Source of the DNA: Woeseiaceae bacterium
GTDB lineage: Bacteria > Pseudomonadota > Gammaproteobacteria > Steroidobacterales > Woeseiaceae
Assembly (NCBI GenBank): GCA_030066655.1
Contig: JASJBE010000012.1
Location: forward strand, 1 to 49,571
Direction: 5' to 3'
DNA length: 49,571 nt
The notes beneath the pieces are model-generated. The model saw nothing but the letters and a program-made list of their open reading frames with translations, was not told the origin of the DNA and did not search any database. Of this stretch, positions 25,442 through 34,367 are shown piece after piece; position 1 is the first letter of the stretch; every line of letters starts with the position of its first letter. Position numbers and translations under genes: made by a program.

Positions 25442-26761
25442 ATGCTGTTCACGGACGTTATCCGCGCGAAGCGGGACGGCGGGACCCTGTCCGACGAACA
25501 GATCCAGTTCCTCGTCGACGGGCTCGCCGACGGCAGCATTCCGGCCGAGCAGGTGTCGGCGCTGGCAATGGCCGTCTTCCTGAACTCGATGAGCTTCGAC
25601 GAGGCCGGCAAGCTGACGCTGGCCATGGCGAACTCCGGGACCGTGCTGGACTGGTCGGCGGAGGCTCTCGATGGTCCCGTCGTCGACAAGCACTCCACCG
25701 GCGGCGTCGGTGACAAGGTCAGTTTCCTGCTCGCGCCGATCGCGGCGGCCTGCGGATGCTACGTGCCAATGATCTCGGGTCGTGGCCTGGGCCACACCGG
25801 CGGCACGACGGACAAGGTCGAGGCGATCCCGGGCTATGCGTCCACGCCGGACTTCGACCTGTTCAGGAAGACCGTCAAGGATGTCGGCTGCAGCATCATC
25901 GGACAGACGGCGGACCTCGCGCCGGCCGACCGGCGTTTCTACGCGATCCGCGACGTCACCGGCACGGTCGAGTCGGTGCCGCTGATCACGGCGTCGATCC
26001 TGTCGAAGAAGATCGCCGCGGGACTCGATGGTCTCGTCATGGACGTGAAGACGGGCAGTGGCGCGTTCATGGACACGCATGAAAAGGCGGTTGAGCTCGC
26101 CGACAGCATTATCCGCACAGCCGCGCAGGCCGGATTGAAGACCCACGCGCTGATTACCGATATGAACGAGGTGCTGGGACTGACGGCGGGCAACGCGCTC
26201 GAAATCGCCGAGTCCGTTCGCTACCTGAGAAACGATGTCCGGGAAGCTCGTCTCGATGAAGTCGTGCTGGCGCTCACCGGCGAGATGCTGGTCATCGGCG
26301 GCGTCGAAGACGACCGGAACAAGGCCGTTGCACGCTGCCGAGAGGCGGTCGAGAGCGGCGCGGCGGCCGCCGTGTTCGGCCGCATGGTCGCGGCGATGGG
26401 CGGCCCTCGCGACTTTGTCGAGAACTTTGAGAGCCACTTGGGCTCTGCGCCGGTAACGGCCGCGGTGTCCGGCAGCGGTTACCTGCAGAGTGTCGATACC
26501 CGGGCCGTTGGCAATGCGATTATCGAGCTCGGCGGCGGACGAAGAGAGGTTGGCCAGGCGCTGGACCTGACCGTCGGCTTCGATCGGCTCGCGCCCGTCG
26601 GCACCTTGCTCGATGCCGAGCGGCCGCTGGCCATCGTGCACGCCGCGAGCCGCGAAGACGCCGAGCGTGCGAGCCGGCAGTTGCTGGCTGCGTGTACCTT
26701 CGGCGACGAGCCGCCCGCACAGAGACCGATGCTCTACCAAATTCTGACCGGCTCCGACTGA
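25442..26761 (+). CDS. deoA: Thymidine phosphorylase
   Basis: A 439-residue enzyme converting thymidine (and deoxyuridine) and phosphate to base and deoxyribose 1-phosphate. The signature VVDKHSTGGVGDK lies near residues 80-92, and GRGLGHTGGTTDKVEAIPG follows, both conserved in pyrimidine nucleoside phosphorylases. Length equals E. coli DeoA. The start at 25442 (MLFTDVIRAKRDGG) is the family start; a longer in-frame reading runs into the dioxygenase gene. It feeds DeoB and then DeoC. It sits in the order PhyH-deoA-nupC-nucleoside hydrolase-rbsK. Confidence 0.97.
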   Translation: MLFTDVIRAKRDGGTLSDEQIQFLVDGLADGSIPAEQVSALAMAVFLNSMSFDEAGKLTLAMANSGTVLDWSAEALDGPVVDKHSTGGVGDKVSFLLAPIAAACGCYVPMISGRGLGHTGGTTDKVEAIPGYASTPDFDLFRKTVKDVGCSIIGQTADLAPADRRFYAIRDVTGTVESVPLITASILSKKIAAGLDGLVMDVKTGSGAFMDTHEKAVELADSIIRTAAQAGLKTHALITDMNEVLGLTAGNALEIAESVRYLRNDVREARLDEVVLALTGEMLVIGGVEDDRNKAVARCREAVESGAAAAVFGRMVAAMGGPRDFVENFESHLGSAPVTAAVSGSGYLQSVDTRAVGNAIIELGGGRREVGQALDLTVGFDRLAPVGTLLDAERPLAIVHAASREDAERASRQLLAACTFGDEPPAQRPMLYQILTGSD

Positions 26762-26806
26762 GCTGCTATATTCGACGCAAAACAAGAACAAGCACCGGGA
26801 ATCTCC

Positions 26807-28039
26807 ATGCAGGAAAAACTGATCGGGCTGGCGGGCATCGTCACCCTCTTAGGCATCGCTGTTGCCTTTTCGACCAACCGCCGCGCGATCAACCTGCGCG
26901 TCGTCGTCGCCGCGTTTGCGCTGCAGGCCATCATCGCTGCACTCGTCCTGTTTGTGGATGCCGGCCGTGCCGTGATCGACTGGATCAGCGGCGGCGTGCT
27001 TGCCGTGATCGGCTACTCGCAGGCGGGTATCAACTTCCTGTTCGGGCCGCTGGCGGACACGCAAGTCATCGGCTTCAGCTTTGCGATCAACGTGCTGCCG
27101 ATTGTCATCTTCTTTTCGGCGCTGATGTCGGTCATGTATCACCTGCGCATCATGGAATACCTGGTGCGCATCGTCGGCGGTTTCCTGCATCGGGTCATCG
27201 GCACCGGCACGGTCGAATCGATGAACGCCGCCGCCAACATCTTTGTCGGCCAGACCGAGGCGCCGCTGGTCGTCAAGCCCTACTTGCGGGGGCTGACCGA
27301 GCCGCAGCTGTTTGCCGTTATGTGTTCCGGCGTCGCGTCGATTGCCGGTACCGTGCTGGCGGGTTATGTCGGCCTCGGCGCCAAGATCGAATACCTGCTC
27401 GCGGCCAGCTTCATGGCAGCGCCGGGCGGCCTGTTGATGGCCAAGTTGCTGATGCCCGATACCGATGCCCCGCCGCCGTCCGCCCACGAAAAGCTGAAGA
27501 TCGAGGGCAGTATCCACGCCAACGTCATCATGGCCGCCGGCAACGGCGCGTCCGACGGCCTGCGGCTTGCCGTCAACATTGGCGCGATGCTGGTCGCCTT
27601 CGTCGGATTGATCGCATTGTTCAACGGCATCGTCGGCGGCCTGTTCGGGCTGGTCGGTGTCGAGGGCATCACGCTGCAGTGGATACTCGGCAAGATTTTC
27701 CAGCCGCTGATGTGGCTGTTGAGCATTCCGTGGACCGAAGCCGAGGTGGCCGGTGCGTTGTTCGGCCAGAAGGTCATCCTGAACGAGTTCGTCGCATTCC
27801 TCGATTTCGCCAACTATGTCGAGTCTTTAAGTCCGCGAAGCGTCGCGATCATTACCTTCTCGCTGTGCGGCTTCGCGAACTTAAGCTCGATCGCGATCCT
27901 GCTCGGCGGGCTCGGCGTGCTCGTGCCGGAGAAACGCGACCTGATCGGCAAGTACGGGCTGCGCGCCGTGCTCGCCGGCTCGCTGTCCAACCTGATGAGC
28001 GCCGCGCTCGCCGGCCTGATGCTGCCCGCAACGATGTAA
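26807..28039 (+). CDS. nupC: Concentrative nucleoside transporter (NupC/CNT)
   Basis: A 410-residue inner-membrane symporter of the CNT family. Family hallmarks are seen: NAAANIFVGQTEAPLVVKPY near residue 140 (nucleoside-binding hairpin), GVASIAGTVLAGYVG, and the NEFVAF motif near 325 with FALCGF-like FSLCGFANLSSIAILLGG. About ten membrane segments. It would import nucleosides with H+ or Na+ for the neighbouring phosphorylase and hydrolase enzymes. It is 45 bases behind deoA. Confidence 0.95.
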   Translation: MQEKLIGLAGIVTLLGIAVAFSTNRRAINLRVVVAAFALQAIIAALVLFVDAGRAVIDWISGGVLAVIGYSQAGINFLFGPLADTQVIGFSFAINVLPIVIFFSALMSVMYHLRIMEYLVRIVGGFLHRVIGTGTVESMNAAANIFVGQTEAPLVVKPYLRGLTEPQLFAVMCSGVASIAGTVLAGYVGLGAKIEYLLAASFMAAPGGLLMAKLLMPDTDAPPPSAHEKLKIEGSIHANVIMAAGNGASDGLRLAVNIGAMLVAFVGLIALFNGIVGGLFGLVGVEGITLQWILGKIFQPLMWLLSIPWTEAEVAGALFGQKVILNEFVAFLDFANYVESLSPRSVAIITFSLCGFANLSSIAILLGGLGVLVPEKRDLIGKYGLRAVLAGSLSNLMSAALAGLMLPATM

Positions 28040-28044
28040 GGCCC

Positions 28045-28989
28045 GTGAGTCGCAGGATCATTATCGACTGCGACCCGGGGCAGGACGACGCCATCGGGCT
28101 GTTTCTCGCCTTCGCATCACGAGACGAACTCGACGTGCTCGGTGTGACGACCGTTGCGGGGAACGTCCCGCTCGCGCTGACGCAAAGGAACGCGCGCCAG
28201 ATGTGCGACATTGCGAATGTTCGCGACGTGCCGGTTTTTGCCGGCTGTGATCGGCCGCTCTGCCGCCCACTGCTGACGGCGGAACATGTGCACGGGCGCA
28301 CGGGCATCGATGGTGTTGATGTCATCGAGCCGACGACCCCCCTGAACGAACAGCACGCCGTCGACTTCATCGTCGACAGTCTTCGCAATCATCAGGCTGT
28401 CACGCTCGTTCCGACCGGGCCGATGACGAATATCGCGACTGCCATCGAGCGGGCGCCGGCGTTGTTGCCGCGCATCGAGCAAATCGTCCTGATGGGCGGC
28501 GCGATGCGTGAGGGCGGCAACTACTCGCCGTCGGCCGAGTTTAACGTCCTTGTCGATCCGGACGCCGCAGACATAGTCTTTAACTGCGGCCGGCCGATTA
28601 CGGCTTTCGGTCTCGACGTCACGCACAAGGTCTTATCGACGCGCGAGCGCGTCGAGAAAATACGCGGCATCGGCAACGCGGTCAGCGATGCGACGGCGGG
28701 CATGCTCAGTTTTTTTCAGCGTCACGACTCGAAGAAATACGGCGCCGATGGCGCGCCATTGCACGACCCCTGCACGGTTGCGTGGTTGCTCAAGCCTGAG
28801 CTGTTCAAGACCAAGCCGGTCAACGTCAGCGTCGAGACCCGGTCCGAGCTGACGATCGGGCACACGGCCGTGGACTTCTGGCACGTCACGGACCGGCCGG
28901 TGAATGTGAACTGGGCTTACGACGTCGATGCCGACGGCTTCTACGAACTGTTGTTCGAACGCCTCGCGCGCTTCGGAGGAGACGCATGA
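28045..28989 (+). CDS. Inosine-uridine-preferring nucleoside hydrolase
   Basis: A 314-residue calcium-dependent nucleoside hydrolase, which cleaves N-glycosidic bonds to free base and ribose. The N-terminal calcium site IIIDCDPGQDDA and the loop TTVAGNVPL, the PTGPMTNIATAI block and MGGAMREGGNYSPSAEFN are all present, as is the C-terminal His region (PLHDPCTVAWLL). The start is GTG at 28045, six bases after nupC; further extension upstream overlaps nupC. It overlaps the ribokinase gene by four bases (ATGA), matching a release-then-phosphorylate pathway for ribose. Confidence 0.94.
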   Translation: MSRRIIIDCDPGQDDAIGLFLAFASRDELDVLGVTTVAGNVPLALTQRNARQMCDIANVRDVPVFAGCDRPLCRPLLTAEHVHGRTGIDGVDVIEPTTPLNEQHAVDFIVDSLRNHQAVTLVPTGPMTNIATAIERAPALLPRIEQIVLMGGAMREGGNYSPSAEFNVLVDPDAADIVFNCGRPITAFGLDVTHKVLSTRERVEKIRGIGNAVSDATAGMLSFFQRHDSKKYGADGAPLHDPCTVAWLLKPELFKTKPVNVSVETRSELTIGHTAVDFWHVTDRPVNVNWAYDVDADGFYELLFERLARFGGDA

Positions 28990-29837
28990 CTCGTATCGTT
29001 GTCGTCGGGTCCATTAACCTTGACCTGTCGGCGTCCGCGCCGAAGCTGCCGCAGCCGGGTGAGACGGTCACCGGTGCTACGCTAAGCCGTTTCCCCGGTG
29101 GCAAGGGGGCGAACCAGGCGCTGGCCGCGAAGCGTCTCGGCGCCGACGTCCGTCTGATCGGCTGCGTGGGACGGGACGCTTACACGGAAGAAGCACTGGC
29201 GTTGTTGAGGGAGGAGGGTGTTGACCTCGATTCGCTGGTTGTCGATCCGTCAGAGCCTACCGGCGTCGCGATGATCTCCGTCGATCCCTCGGGCGAGAAC
29301 ACGATCGTCGTGGCACCTGGCGCGAATACGAAGCTCAATAACGATGCGGTTGTATTCGACGGTGAAGACGCATTGATCTGCCAGCTCGAAGTACCGGTAG
29401 ACACCGTCGCTCACGCGGCGAACGGCTTCGACGGTTTTTTCACGGCGAATCTTGCGCCAACGAAAGAGATTGACGTCACCGTTCTGCAACGCGCGGACCT
29501 GGTCATCGTCAATGAAGTCGAGGCGGCCTGGTACGGCGCGGCGCTGTCGGCCTGCGATGGCTATGTCGCGACAACCTTCGGCGCGGCCGGCGCCGTGCTC
29601 GAGCGCGACGGAGAGACGATCGCGCGTGCGCCGTCACCGAGGATCACCGCCGTCGATACGGTCGGTGCGGGAGACAGTTTCACGGCTGCGTTGACGGTGG
29701 CGCTCGTTGAGAAACAGGATCCTCAAGACGCGCTCAGGTTCGCTTGCGCAGCGGGTGCCTGCGCGGCGTCTAAGCCGGGCGCACAGACGAGTCTGCCGAC
29801 ACGCTCAGACGTTGAATCAATGCTCGAGGTGGAATAG
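28986..29837 (+). CDS. rbsK: Ribokinase
   Basis: A 283-residue PfkB-family sugar kinase. It has the N-terminal substrate block VGSINLDLS, GGKGANQALAAKRLGA near residue 38 and the C-terminal ATP/catalytic motif DTVGAGDSFTAAL near 222-234 with catalytic Asp. It is somewhat shorter than E. coli RbsK (309 aa). It is coupled by ATGA overlap to the nucleoside hydrolase, which makes its ribose. Deoxyribose is a possible second substrate. Its end overlaps the convergent cdd by 21 bases. Confidence 0.93.
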   Translation: MTRIVVVGSINLDLSASAPKLPQPGETVTGATLSRFPGGKGANQALAAKRLGADVRLIGCVGRDAYTEEALALLREEGVDLDSLVVDPSEPTGVAMISVDPSGENTIVVAPGANTKLNNDAVVFDGEDALICQLEVPVDTVAHAANGFDGFFTANLAPTKEIDVTVLQRADLVIVNEVEAAWYGAALSACDGYVATTFGAAGAVLERDGETIARAPSPRITAVDTVGAGDSFTAALTVALVEKQDPQDALRFACAAGACAASKPGAQTSLPTRSDVESMLEVE

Positions 29838-30212
29838 GCGCGGCAGCAGGTCGGCCCTTTTAAATTCCTCGATCTCGCCCGCTGCATTCATGACCAGGAT
29901 TCGCGTGTCGTTGTCTGCAAACTCGGCGATCTTCTGTCGGCAGCCGCCGCAGGGAGTGCAGTTCTCGAGTTCGTCGTGACCGCCGGCGACGGCGATCGTC
30001 ACGATCCGTCGTCCGCCCGACGCAATCATTGATCCGATCGCATTCGCCTCTGCGCAGGTGCCTTCCGGGTAGGCGGAGTTCTCGACGTTGCAACCGACGT
30101 GCAGCTTGCCCTTGTCGTCGATCAACGCGGAGCCCACCGAGAAGCCCGAATACTCGTCGTAGGCATTCTCGCGAACGCGCATCACGGCCTTAAACAGTTC
30201 CTCGTCGTTCAT
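29817..30212 (-). CDS. cdd: Cytidine deaminase
   Basis: A 131-residue tetrameric-type cytidine deaminase converting cytidine/deoxycytidine to uridine/deoxyuridine. The zinc site is visible as CAEANAIG (catalytic Glu) and PCGGCRQ; the substrate motif VGCNVENSAYPEGT is intact. The start at 30212 (MNDEELFKAV) fits the family; longer forms are unsupported. It converges with rbsK, sharing 21 bases, and supplies deoxyuridine that thymidine phosphorylase can use. Confidence 0.96.
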   Translation of the reverse strand: MNDEELFKAVMRVRENAYDEYSGFSVGSALIDDKGKLHVGCNVENSAYPEGTCAEANAIGSMIASGGRRIVTIAVAGGHDELENCTPCGGCRQKIAEFADNDTRILVMNAAGEIEEFKRADLLPRLFHLEH

Positions 30213-30763
30213 CGATTCTCCAAAAGCATACTCATCACTGCCTTTCACGCGTAGCCAACAGTCGCTCTGCCGACACTGCGCTACGCGGTGGAAAAGGGTA
30301 GCAGGTTCCGCGAATGGACCGCGCATATTTGCGCGGATCCGAGCTGGAACGTCTCGTATTCACCTTTATTCACGTGCCCCTGTGGAAGCAAGAAAGACCG
30401 CTCAGTTCGTCGGAGCGGGCCGTTGATGTACCTGCATAAACCCAGACCCGAGTTCTGCGTGACTCAAATTGCCTGTTGCATTGCCGCAACAATCCAACAG
30501 GAAAACACGTACTTTCGACCGCTTGTGGGCTGTCTGGCAGAGTATTTCATGCCTTCCCACACACAAACCGCCCGAGTCGGCGAGATTCAGCCCAAACAAC
30601 CCACTATTGGATTCCATAAAAAACAGTTGTTTACGGTACTAAGTAGAAAAAACTTATCATAAATCGGTACTTAGTCACTGACAGAGCTATAGTTTCCGAA
30701 ATGTTACAGCAGGCCAAAGCGGCCCGGTAATCGGGCTCAAAACCACTCAAAAGGGTGTCGCTG
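30213..30763. other. Long non-coding region between cdd and TonB receptor gene
   Basis: About 550 bases without a convincing gene. It holds a 7-bp-stem hairpin CCGCGCA-TATT-TGCGCGG (30319-30336), the arms CCTGTTG (30473-30479) and CAACAGG (30496-30502), a palindrome GCCCG-GTAAT-CGGGC (30722-30736), and an AT-rich run (30610-30670). The cdd promoter must lie at its left end. Confidence 0.5.
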
Positions 30764-30770
30764 CTGTAAC
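30703..30770. repeat. 10-bp inverted repeat GTTACAGCAG/CTGCTGTAAC
   Basis: GTTACAGCAG (30703-30712) and CTGCTGTAAC (30761-30770) are perfect inverted copies 48 bases apart. The right copy contains the first unit of the Pho-box-like site, so a protein that binds CTGTAAC could bind both arms and loop the DNA. Confidence 0.55.
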
Positions 30771-30781
30771 CTCGCTGTCAA
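30764..30781 (+). promoter_or_regulatory. Two-unit Pho-box-like site before OAR-type TonB receptor
   Basis: CTGTAAC (30764-30770) and CTGTCAA (30775-30781), 4 bp apart, match the PhoB repeat CTGTCAY at 5 and 6 of 7. The first unit is identical to the one at 11424-11430 before the other receptor operon. A weak -10 (TACTCT, 30792-30797) starts 10 bases later. The start codon of the receptor is about 170 nt further down. Confidence 0.55.
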
Positions 30782-30953
30782 AATCATTCGTTACTCTTTT
30801 CGACGCTGTCTCGTGCAGCTCACTGTTGTTGTATTTGTCCCACGACTTCGGCACGATACGCGTGGTCGATCCAACGACAGACGATCGTTTCCGCCAGGTT
30901 GCTGACAAACACATAACAGGCGCCGGCATATTTACTGAACCAGAGGAAATCAA

Positions 30954-33900
30954 ATGAACACATGGCGTACATGCACGCGTGCGGTTGCTACGCTTGCGTT
31001 GGCTGCATTCATGGTGCTGCCGGCCATTGCCCAGGAGACCACATCCGGTATCCGCGGCAAGGTTATTGACGATAGCGGCGCTCCTGTCGCTAGCGCCGAG
31101 GTTGTCATCCGTGACGACCGTACCGGCATCCGTCGTCAATTCACGACGAATTCGAGCGGTGTCTTCCTGGCGGCGCGTCTGCCGGTCGGTGGCCCTTACG
31201 AGATCACGATCAACAACACGAAGTCGGTCGTCGTACCGTTCATCGAGTTGGGGGATACCTACAACCTGACGGTTAACCTGCAGGAAGCTGCAGCGATCGA
31301 AGAGATCGTTGCGATCGGCCAGGCGGCACAGATGATCGACACCGCGCCGGGTCCGCAGGCCAACTTTGACTTCGCGGAGATCAACAGCGCCGTCGCCTTC
31401 GAGCGTGACATCAAAGACGTCTACTCGATCGACCCTCGCATCAACCTCGACGGCGGCGCGTCACGCGGCACCGAAGTAAACTGTGCCGGCAAGCACCCGC
31501 GCTTCAACAGCGTCACGCTCGACGGAATCAGCCAGAACGACCGCTTCGGCCTGAACAACAACGGTTACTCGACCGCGACCGGCATGCCGTTCCCGTTCGA
31601 CGCCGTTCAGCAGGTGTCGGTTGAGCTGGCCCCGTTCGACGTCACCTACGGCGGCTTCTCCGCCTGTAACGTCAACGTCGTGACGCGTTCCGGCACCAAT
31701 GAGTTCACGGCCGGCGTGTTCTACGAGTACACCGACCAGGATCTGCGCAACGACGCTCTCGACGGCGCCGACCTCTCCAGCCCCGACTATGAGGAAGAGA
31801 AGTACGGCTTCGCCGTCGGCGGTCCGATCATCCAAGACCGGCTGTTCTTCTTCGCTGCGTACGAAGAGACCGAAGAGCCGCGCTTCCTGGCGATGGGCCC
31901 GGCGGGCTCAGGTAACGGCGTAGAGCGCCCGTGGCTGTCACAGGCAGACTTCGATCGCGTCAACACGCTCGCGCAGTCGCTGTACAACTATGACACCGGC
32001 GGTTCGCCGGGTGACGGAGCGCAGACAGAAGAGAAAATCTTCCTGCGTTTCGACTGGAACATCACGGACCTGCACAACGCAACGTTCATCTACAACTACT
32101 ACGACGGCATCCAGCTGCGTGGTTCTGACGATGACTCCAACGAGTTCGAGTTCGCGAATCACTTCTATAACAAGGGTTCAGAGACCGAGACGTTCACCGC
32201 AATTGTGCAGTCGCAGTGGACCGATAACTTCTCGACCGAGCTGTTCCTGAGCTCGAATACGATGGACGACCTGCAGAAGACGGTTGGGGACCCGGATTTC
32301 GGTGACCACCAGATCAGCTACAACGGTCGTGCAAATACGATCTACCTCGGCGCGGATGACTCCCGCCAGGCTAACCAGCTGAACACCGAGGCGACGTTCC
32401 TCAAGCTGAAGGCCCAGTACCTCATGGGTGACCACGTCATCACGGCGGGCTACGAAGCCGAAGATCTCGAAATCTTCAACATCTTCGTACAGCACTCAAA
32501 CGGCGGCGAGTGGGACTACTTCGACGACTCGCAGGGCAACCCGGCTGCTTGCGATGCGCTCTCGGCGCAGGGACGCTTCGCCGACACGCAGCTTGCTGAC
32601 ACAGATCCGCTGAAGCTTGGCTGTGGCCTCTCCGGCATCGACCGCTTCGAGCTGGGTCGCCCGAGCCGTGTCTACTACGGTTCCGGCGGTGGCACGAACA
32701 TCGCAACCGACGCCGCGGCTCAATTCTCCAACGTCAACCACGCGATTTACATCCAGGATGAGATCTTCTTCGATCAGTACAACCTGTCTGTCGTCGCCGG
32801 TCTGCGCTACGAGTGGTTCACGTCAGACGACACGCCGGTCTTCAACCAGGCTGTCAGCGACGCCATCGGCGTTCGCAACGACGCTGGTCTCGACGGCGTC
32901 GATCGACTGATGCCGCGCCTCGGCTTCACTTGGGAGGCGACTGACGACGTCAGCGTCCGCGGCGGTATCGGCATGTACTCCGGTGGTAACCCGAACGTCT
33001 GGATCTCGAACGCATGGTCCAACGACGGCATCACGAACGTACAGCTGCAGTACCGCAACTTTGACGGCGACAATTCCGTCTTCGACGGCACCATCCCGCT
33101 GTCCGGCGCTGGCCGCCCCGGCTTCGATGTACCGCAGACCCTGGTCGACCAGGTCGCTGCAGTAACGCCGGCCGACGGCAGCACCGAGGGTGTTGTCCTG
33201 CTCGATCCGGACTACAAGCAGCCGAACGAGCTGAAGGTCGCCCTGGGTGCTACTTGGCTGTCGCCGTTCTGGGACACTCAGATCGACGCTGACATCCTGT
33301 ATACGCGCTTGCAGGACCCGGCAATCTACGTCGACCTGTCGCAGGAAATTGTCGGTGAGACCGTGCTGGGTCAGCCGATCTACGACTTCGCGACGCCCGG
33401 CGTCGAAGAAGTCCTGATGCTGACAAACACCGACGAGGAAGCAACCGCGACGGTTGTGTCGCTGTCGCTCAACAAAGAGTTCGACAACGGCCTCGACCTG
33501 CGCTTCGGTTATGCCTACACCGAGGCGGAAGATGTCAGCCCGATGACGAGCTTCACGGCCGGTTCCAGCTGGTCGAACCTTGCGACGAACGACATCAACT
33601 TCCCGAGTCGGGGTAACTCCAACTACGTGACGAAGCATCGCTTCACGCTGCGCGCAGCACTGGCCCGCGAGTTCTGGGGCGACAACCTGACGCGTGTCAC
33701 GCTGATGGGTTACACGAAGTCCGGCCAGCCGGCCAACTTCGTGCAGAGTTCGTCCGATCTGGAAGGCGACGGCTTCTTCGGCCGCCACCTGGTCTACATT
33801 CCGACAGGCCTCGACGACCCGAACGTCGTCTTCGACTCCGGCTTCAACTATCAGCAGTTCAACGCCTGGGTTAATGCGAACGGCTTCGCCAGGGGCGAGT

Positions 33901-34214
33901 TCCTTGAGCGCAACGCAAAGTTCTCCAAATGGAGCACTCGTTTCGACCTGCGTCTCGACCAGGAGATTCCGTTGTTCCGGGATGACCTGAAGGCGCGTGC
34001 GTTCCTGAAGATTTACAACTTCGGCAACCTGCTGAATCCGGGCTGGGGTCGTCAGTTCGACGCACCGTTCTTCTCACAGGAAGTCGTTGAGTCCAGCATC
34101 GACAGCGAAGGCCGCTACGTGTACGAGGGCTTCGATCTCGGTGACGCAACCGAGGTTCAGGAGTTCGCCTCGCTGTGGGAAGCGCGCTTGGGCTTCGAGA
34201 TCAACTTCAACTGA
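30954..34214 (+). CDS. OAR-type TonB-dependent receptor with carboxypeptidase-like domain
   Basis: A 1086-residue outer-membrane receptor. After a signal peptide (cleavage near AIAQ, residue 25) there is a carboxypeptidase-regulatory-like beta-sandwich (SGIRGKVIDDSGAPVASAEVVIRD), a TonB-box-like EEIVAIGQ, a plug with APFDVTYGGFSACNVNVVTRSGTNEFTAG and a large barrel ending NFN. This matches the Oar/SusC-like receptor class, which handles bulky ligands such as oligomers. AGAGGAAA precedes the ATG. It is flanked by nucleoside genes and a nuclease-like lipoprotein gene, so uptake of nucleotides or DNA fragments is a hypothesis; a terminator isolates it from the convergent gene. Confidence 0.92.
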   Translation: MNTWRTCTRAVATLALAAFMVLPAIAQETTSGIRGKVIDDSGAPVASAEVVIRDDRTGIRRQFTTNSSGVFLAARLPVGGPYEITINNTKSVVVPFIELGDTYNLTVNLQEAAAIEEIVAIGQAAQMIDTAPGPQANFDFAEINSAVAFERDIKDVYSIDPRINLDGGASRGTEVNCAGKHPRFNSVTLDGISQNDRFGLNNNGYSTATGMPFPFDAVQQVSVELAPFDVTYGGFSACNVNVVTRSGTNEFTAGVFYEYTDQDLRNDALDGADLSSPDYEEEKYGFAVGGPIIQDRLFFFAAYEETEEPRFLAMGPAGSGNGVERPWLSQADFDRVNTLAQSLYNYDTGGSPGDGAQTEEKIFLRFDWNITDLHNATFIYNYYDGIQLRGSDDDSNEFEFANHFYNKGSETETFTAIVQSQWTDNFSTELFLSSNTMDDLQKTVGDPDFGDHQISYNGRANTIYLGADDSRQANQLNTEATFLKLKAQYLMGDHVITAGYEAEDLEIFNIFVQHSNGGEWDYFDDSQGNPAACDALSAQGRFADTQLADTDPLKLGCGLSGIDRFELGRPSRVYYGSGGGTNIATDAAAQFSNVNHAIYIQDEIFFDQYNLSVVAGLRYEWFTSDDTPVFNQAVSDAIGVRNDAGLDGVDRLMPRLGFTWEATDDVSVRGGIGMYSGGNPNVWISNAWSNDGITNVQLQYRNFDGDNSVFDGTIPLSGAGRPGFDVPQTLVDQVAAVTPADGSTEGVVLLDPDYKQPNELKVALGATWLSPFWDTQIDADILYTRLQDPAIYVDLSQEIVGETVLGQPIYDFATPGVEEVLMLTNTDEEATATVVSLSLNKEFDNGLDLRFGYAYTEAEDVSPMTSFTAGSSWSNLATNDINFPSRGNSNYVTKHRFTLRAALAREFWGDNLTRVTLMGYTKSGQPANFVQSSSDLEGDGFFGRHLVYIPTGLDDPNVVFDSGFNYQQFNAWVNANGFARGEFLERNAKFSKWSTRFDLRLDQEIPLFRDDLKARAFLKIYNFGNLLNPGWGRQFDAPFFSQEVVESSIDSEGRYVYEGFDLGDATEVQEFASLWEARLGFEINFN

Positions 34215-34237
34215 TCACGAGTTTAGCTAAGCAAAAC

Positions 34238-34268
34238 AAAAGGCCAGCCTTCGGGCTGGCCTTTTTTT
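34238..34268 (+). terminator. Rho-independent terminator after OAR-type receptor
   Basis: The stem GGCCAGCC (34242-34249)/GGCTGGCC (34254-34261) with loop TTCG is preceded by A's and followed by seven T's. The A/T flanks extend the stem, so it may work in both directions for the convergent genes. Confidence 0.93.
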
Positions 34269-34367
34269 GTGCCTCAATTTGTAAGGCGACGTCGCTTCTT
34301 CGACTGGACTTGTCCAATGCGAAGCAGTCTCGACCAGCTTGAGCAAATACACCGAAAAGGGGTCGCG

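Noticed and set aside
25436-26791. 451-codon reverse-strand frame opposite deoA, and similar long antisense frames (for example 32823-33788, 11635-12627)
   Set aside because: They are the usual high-GC antisense shadows of well-identified genes, with Arg/Asp/Val-rich low-information translations.
30288-30662. 124-codon open frame in the gap before the OAR-type receptor
   Set aside because: Composition is unlike the neighbours (no codon-position bias), there is no ribosome binding site or family resemblance, and it runs through hairpin-rich non-coding sequence.
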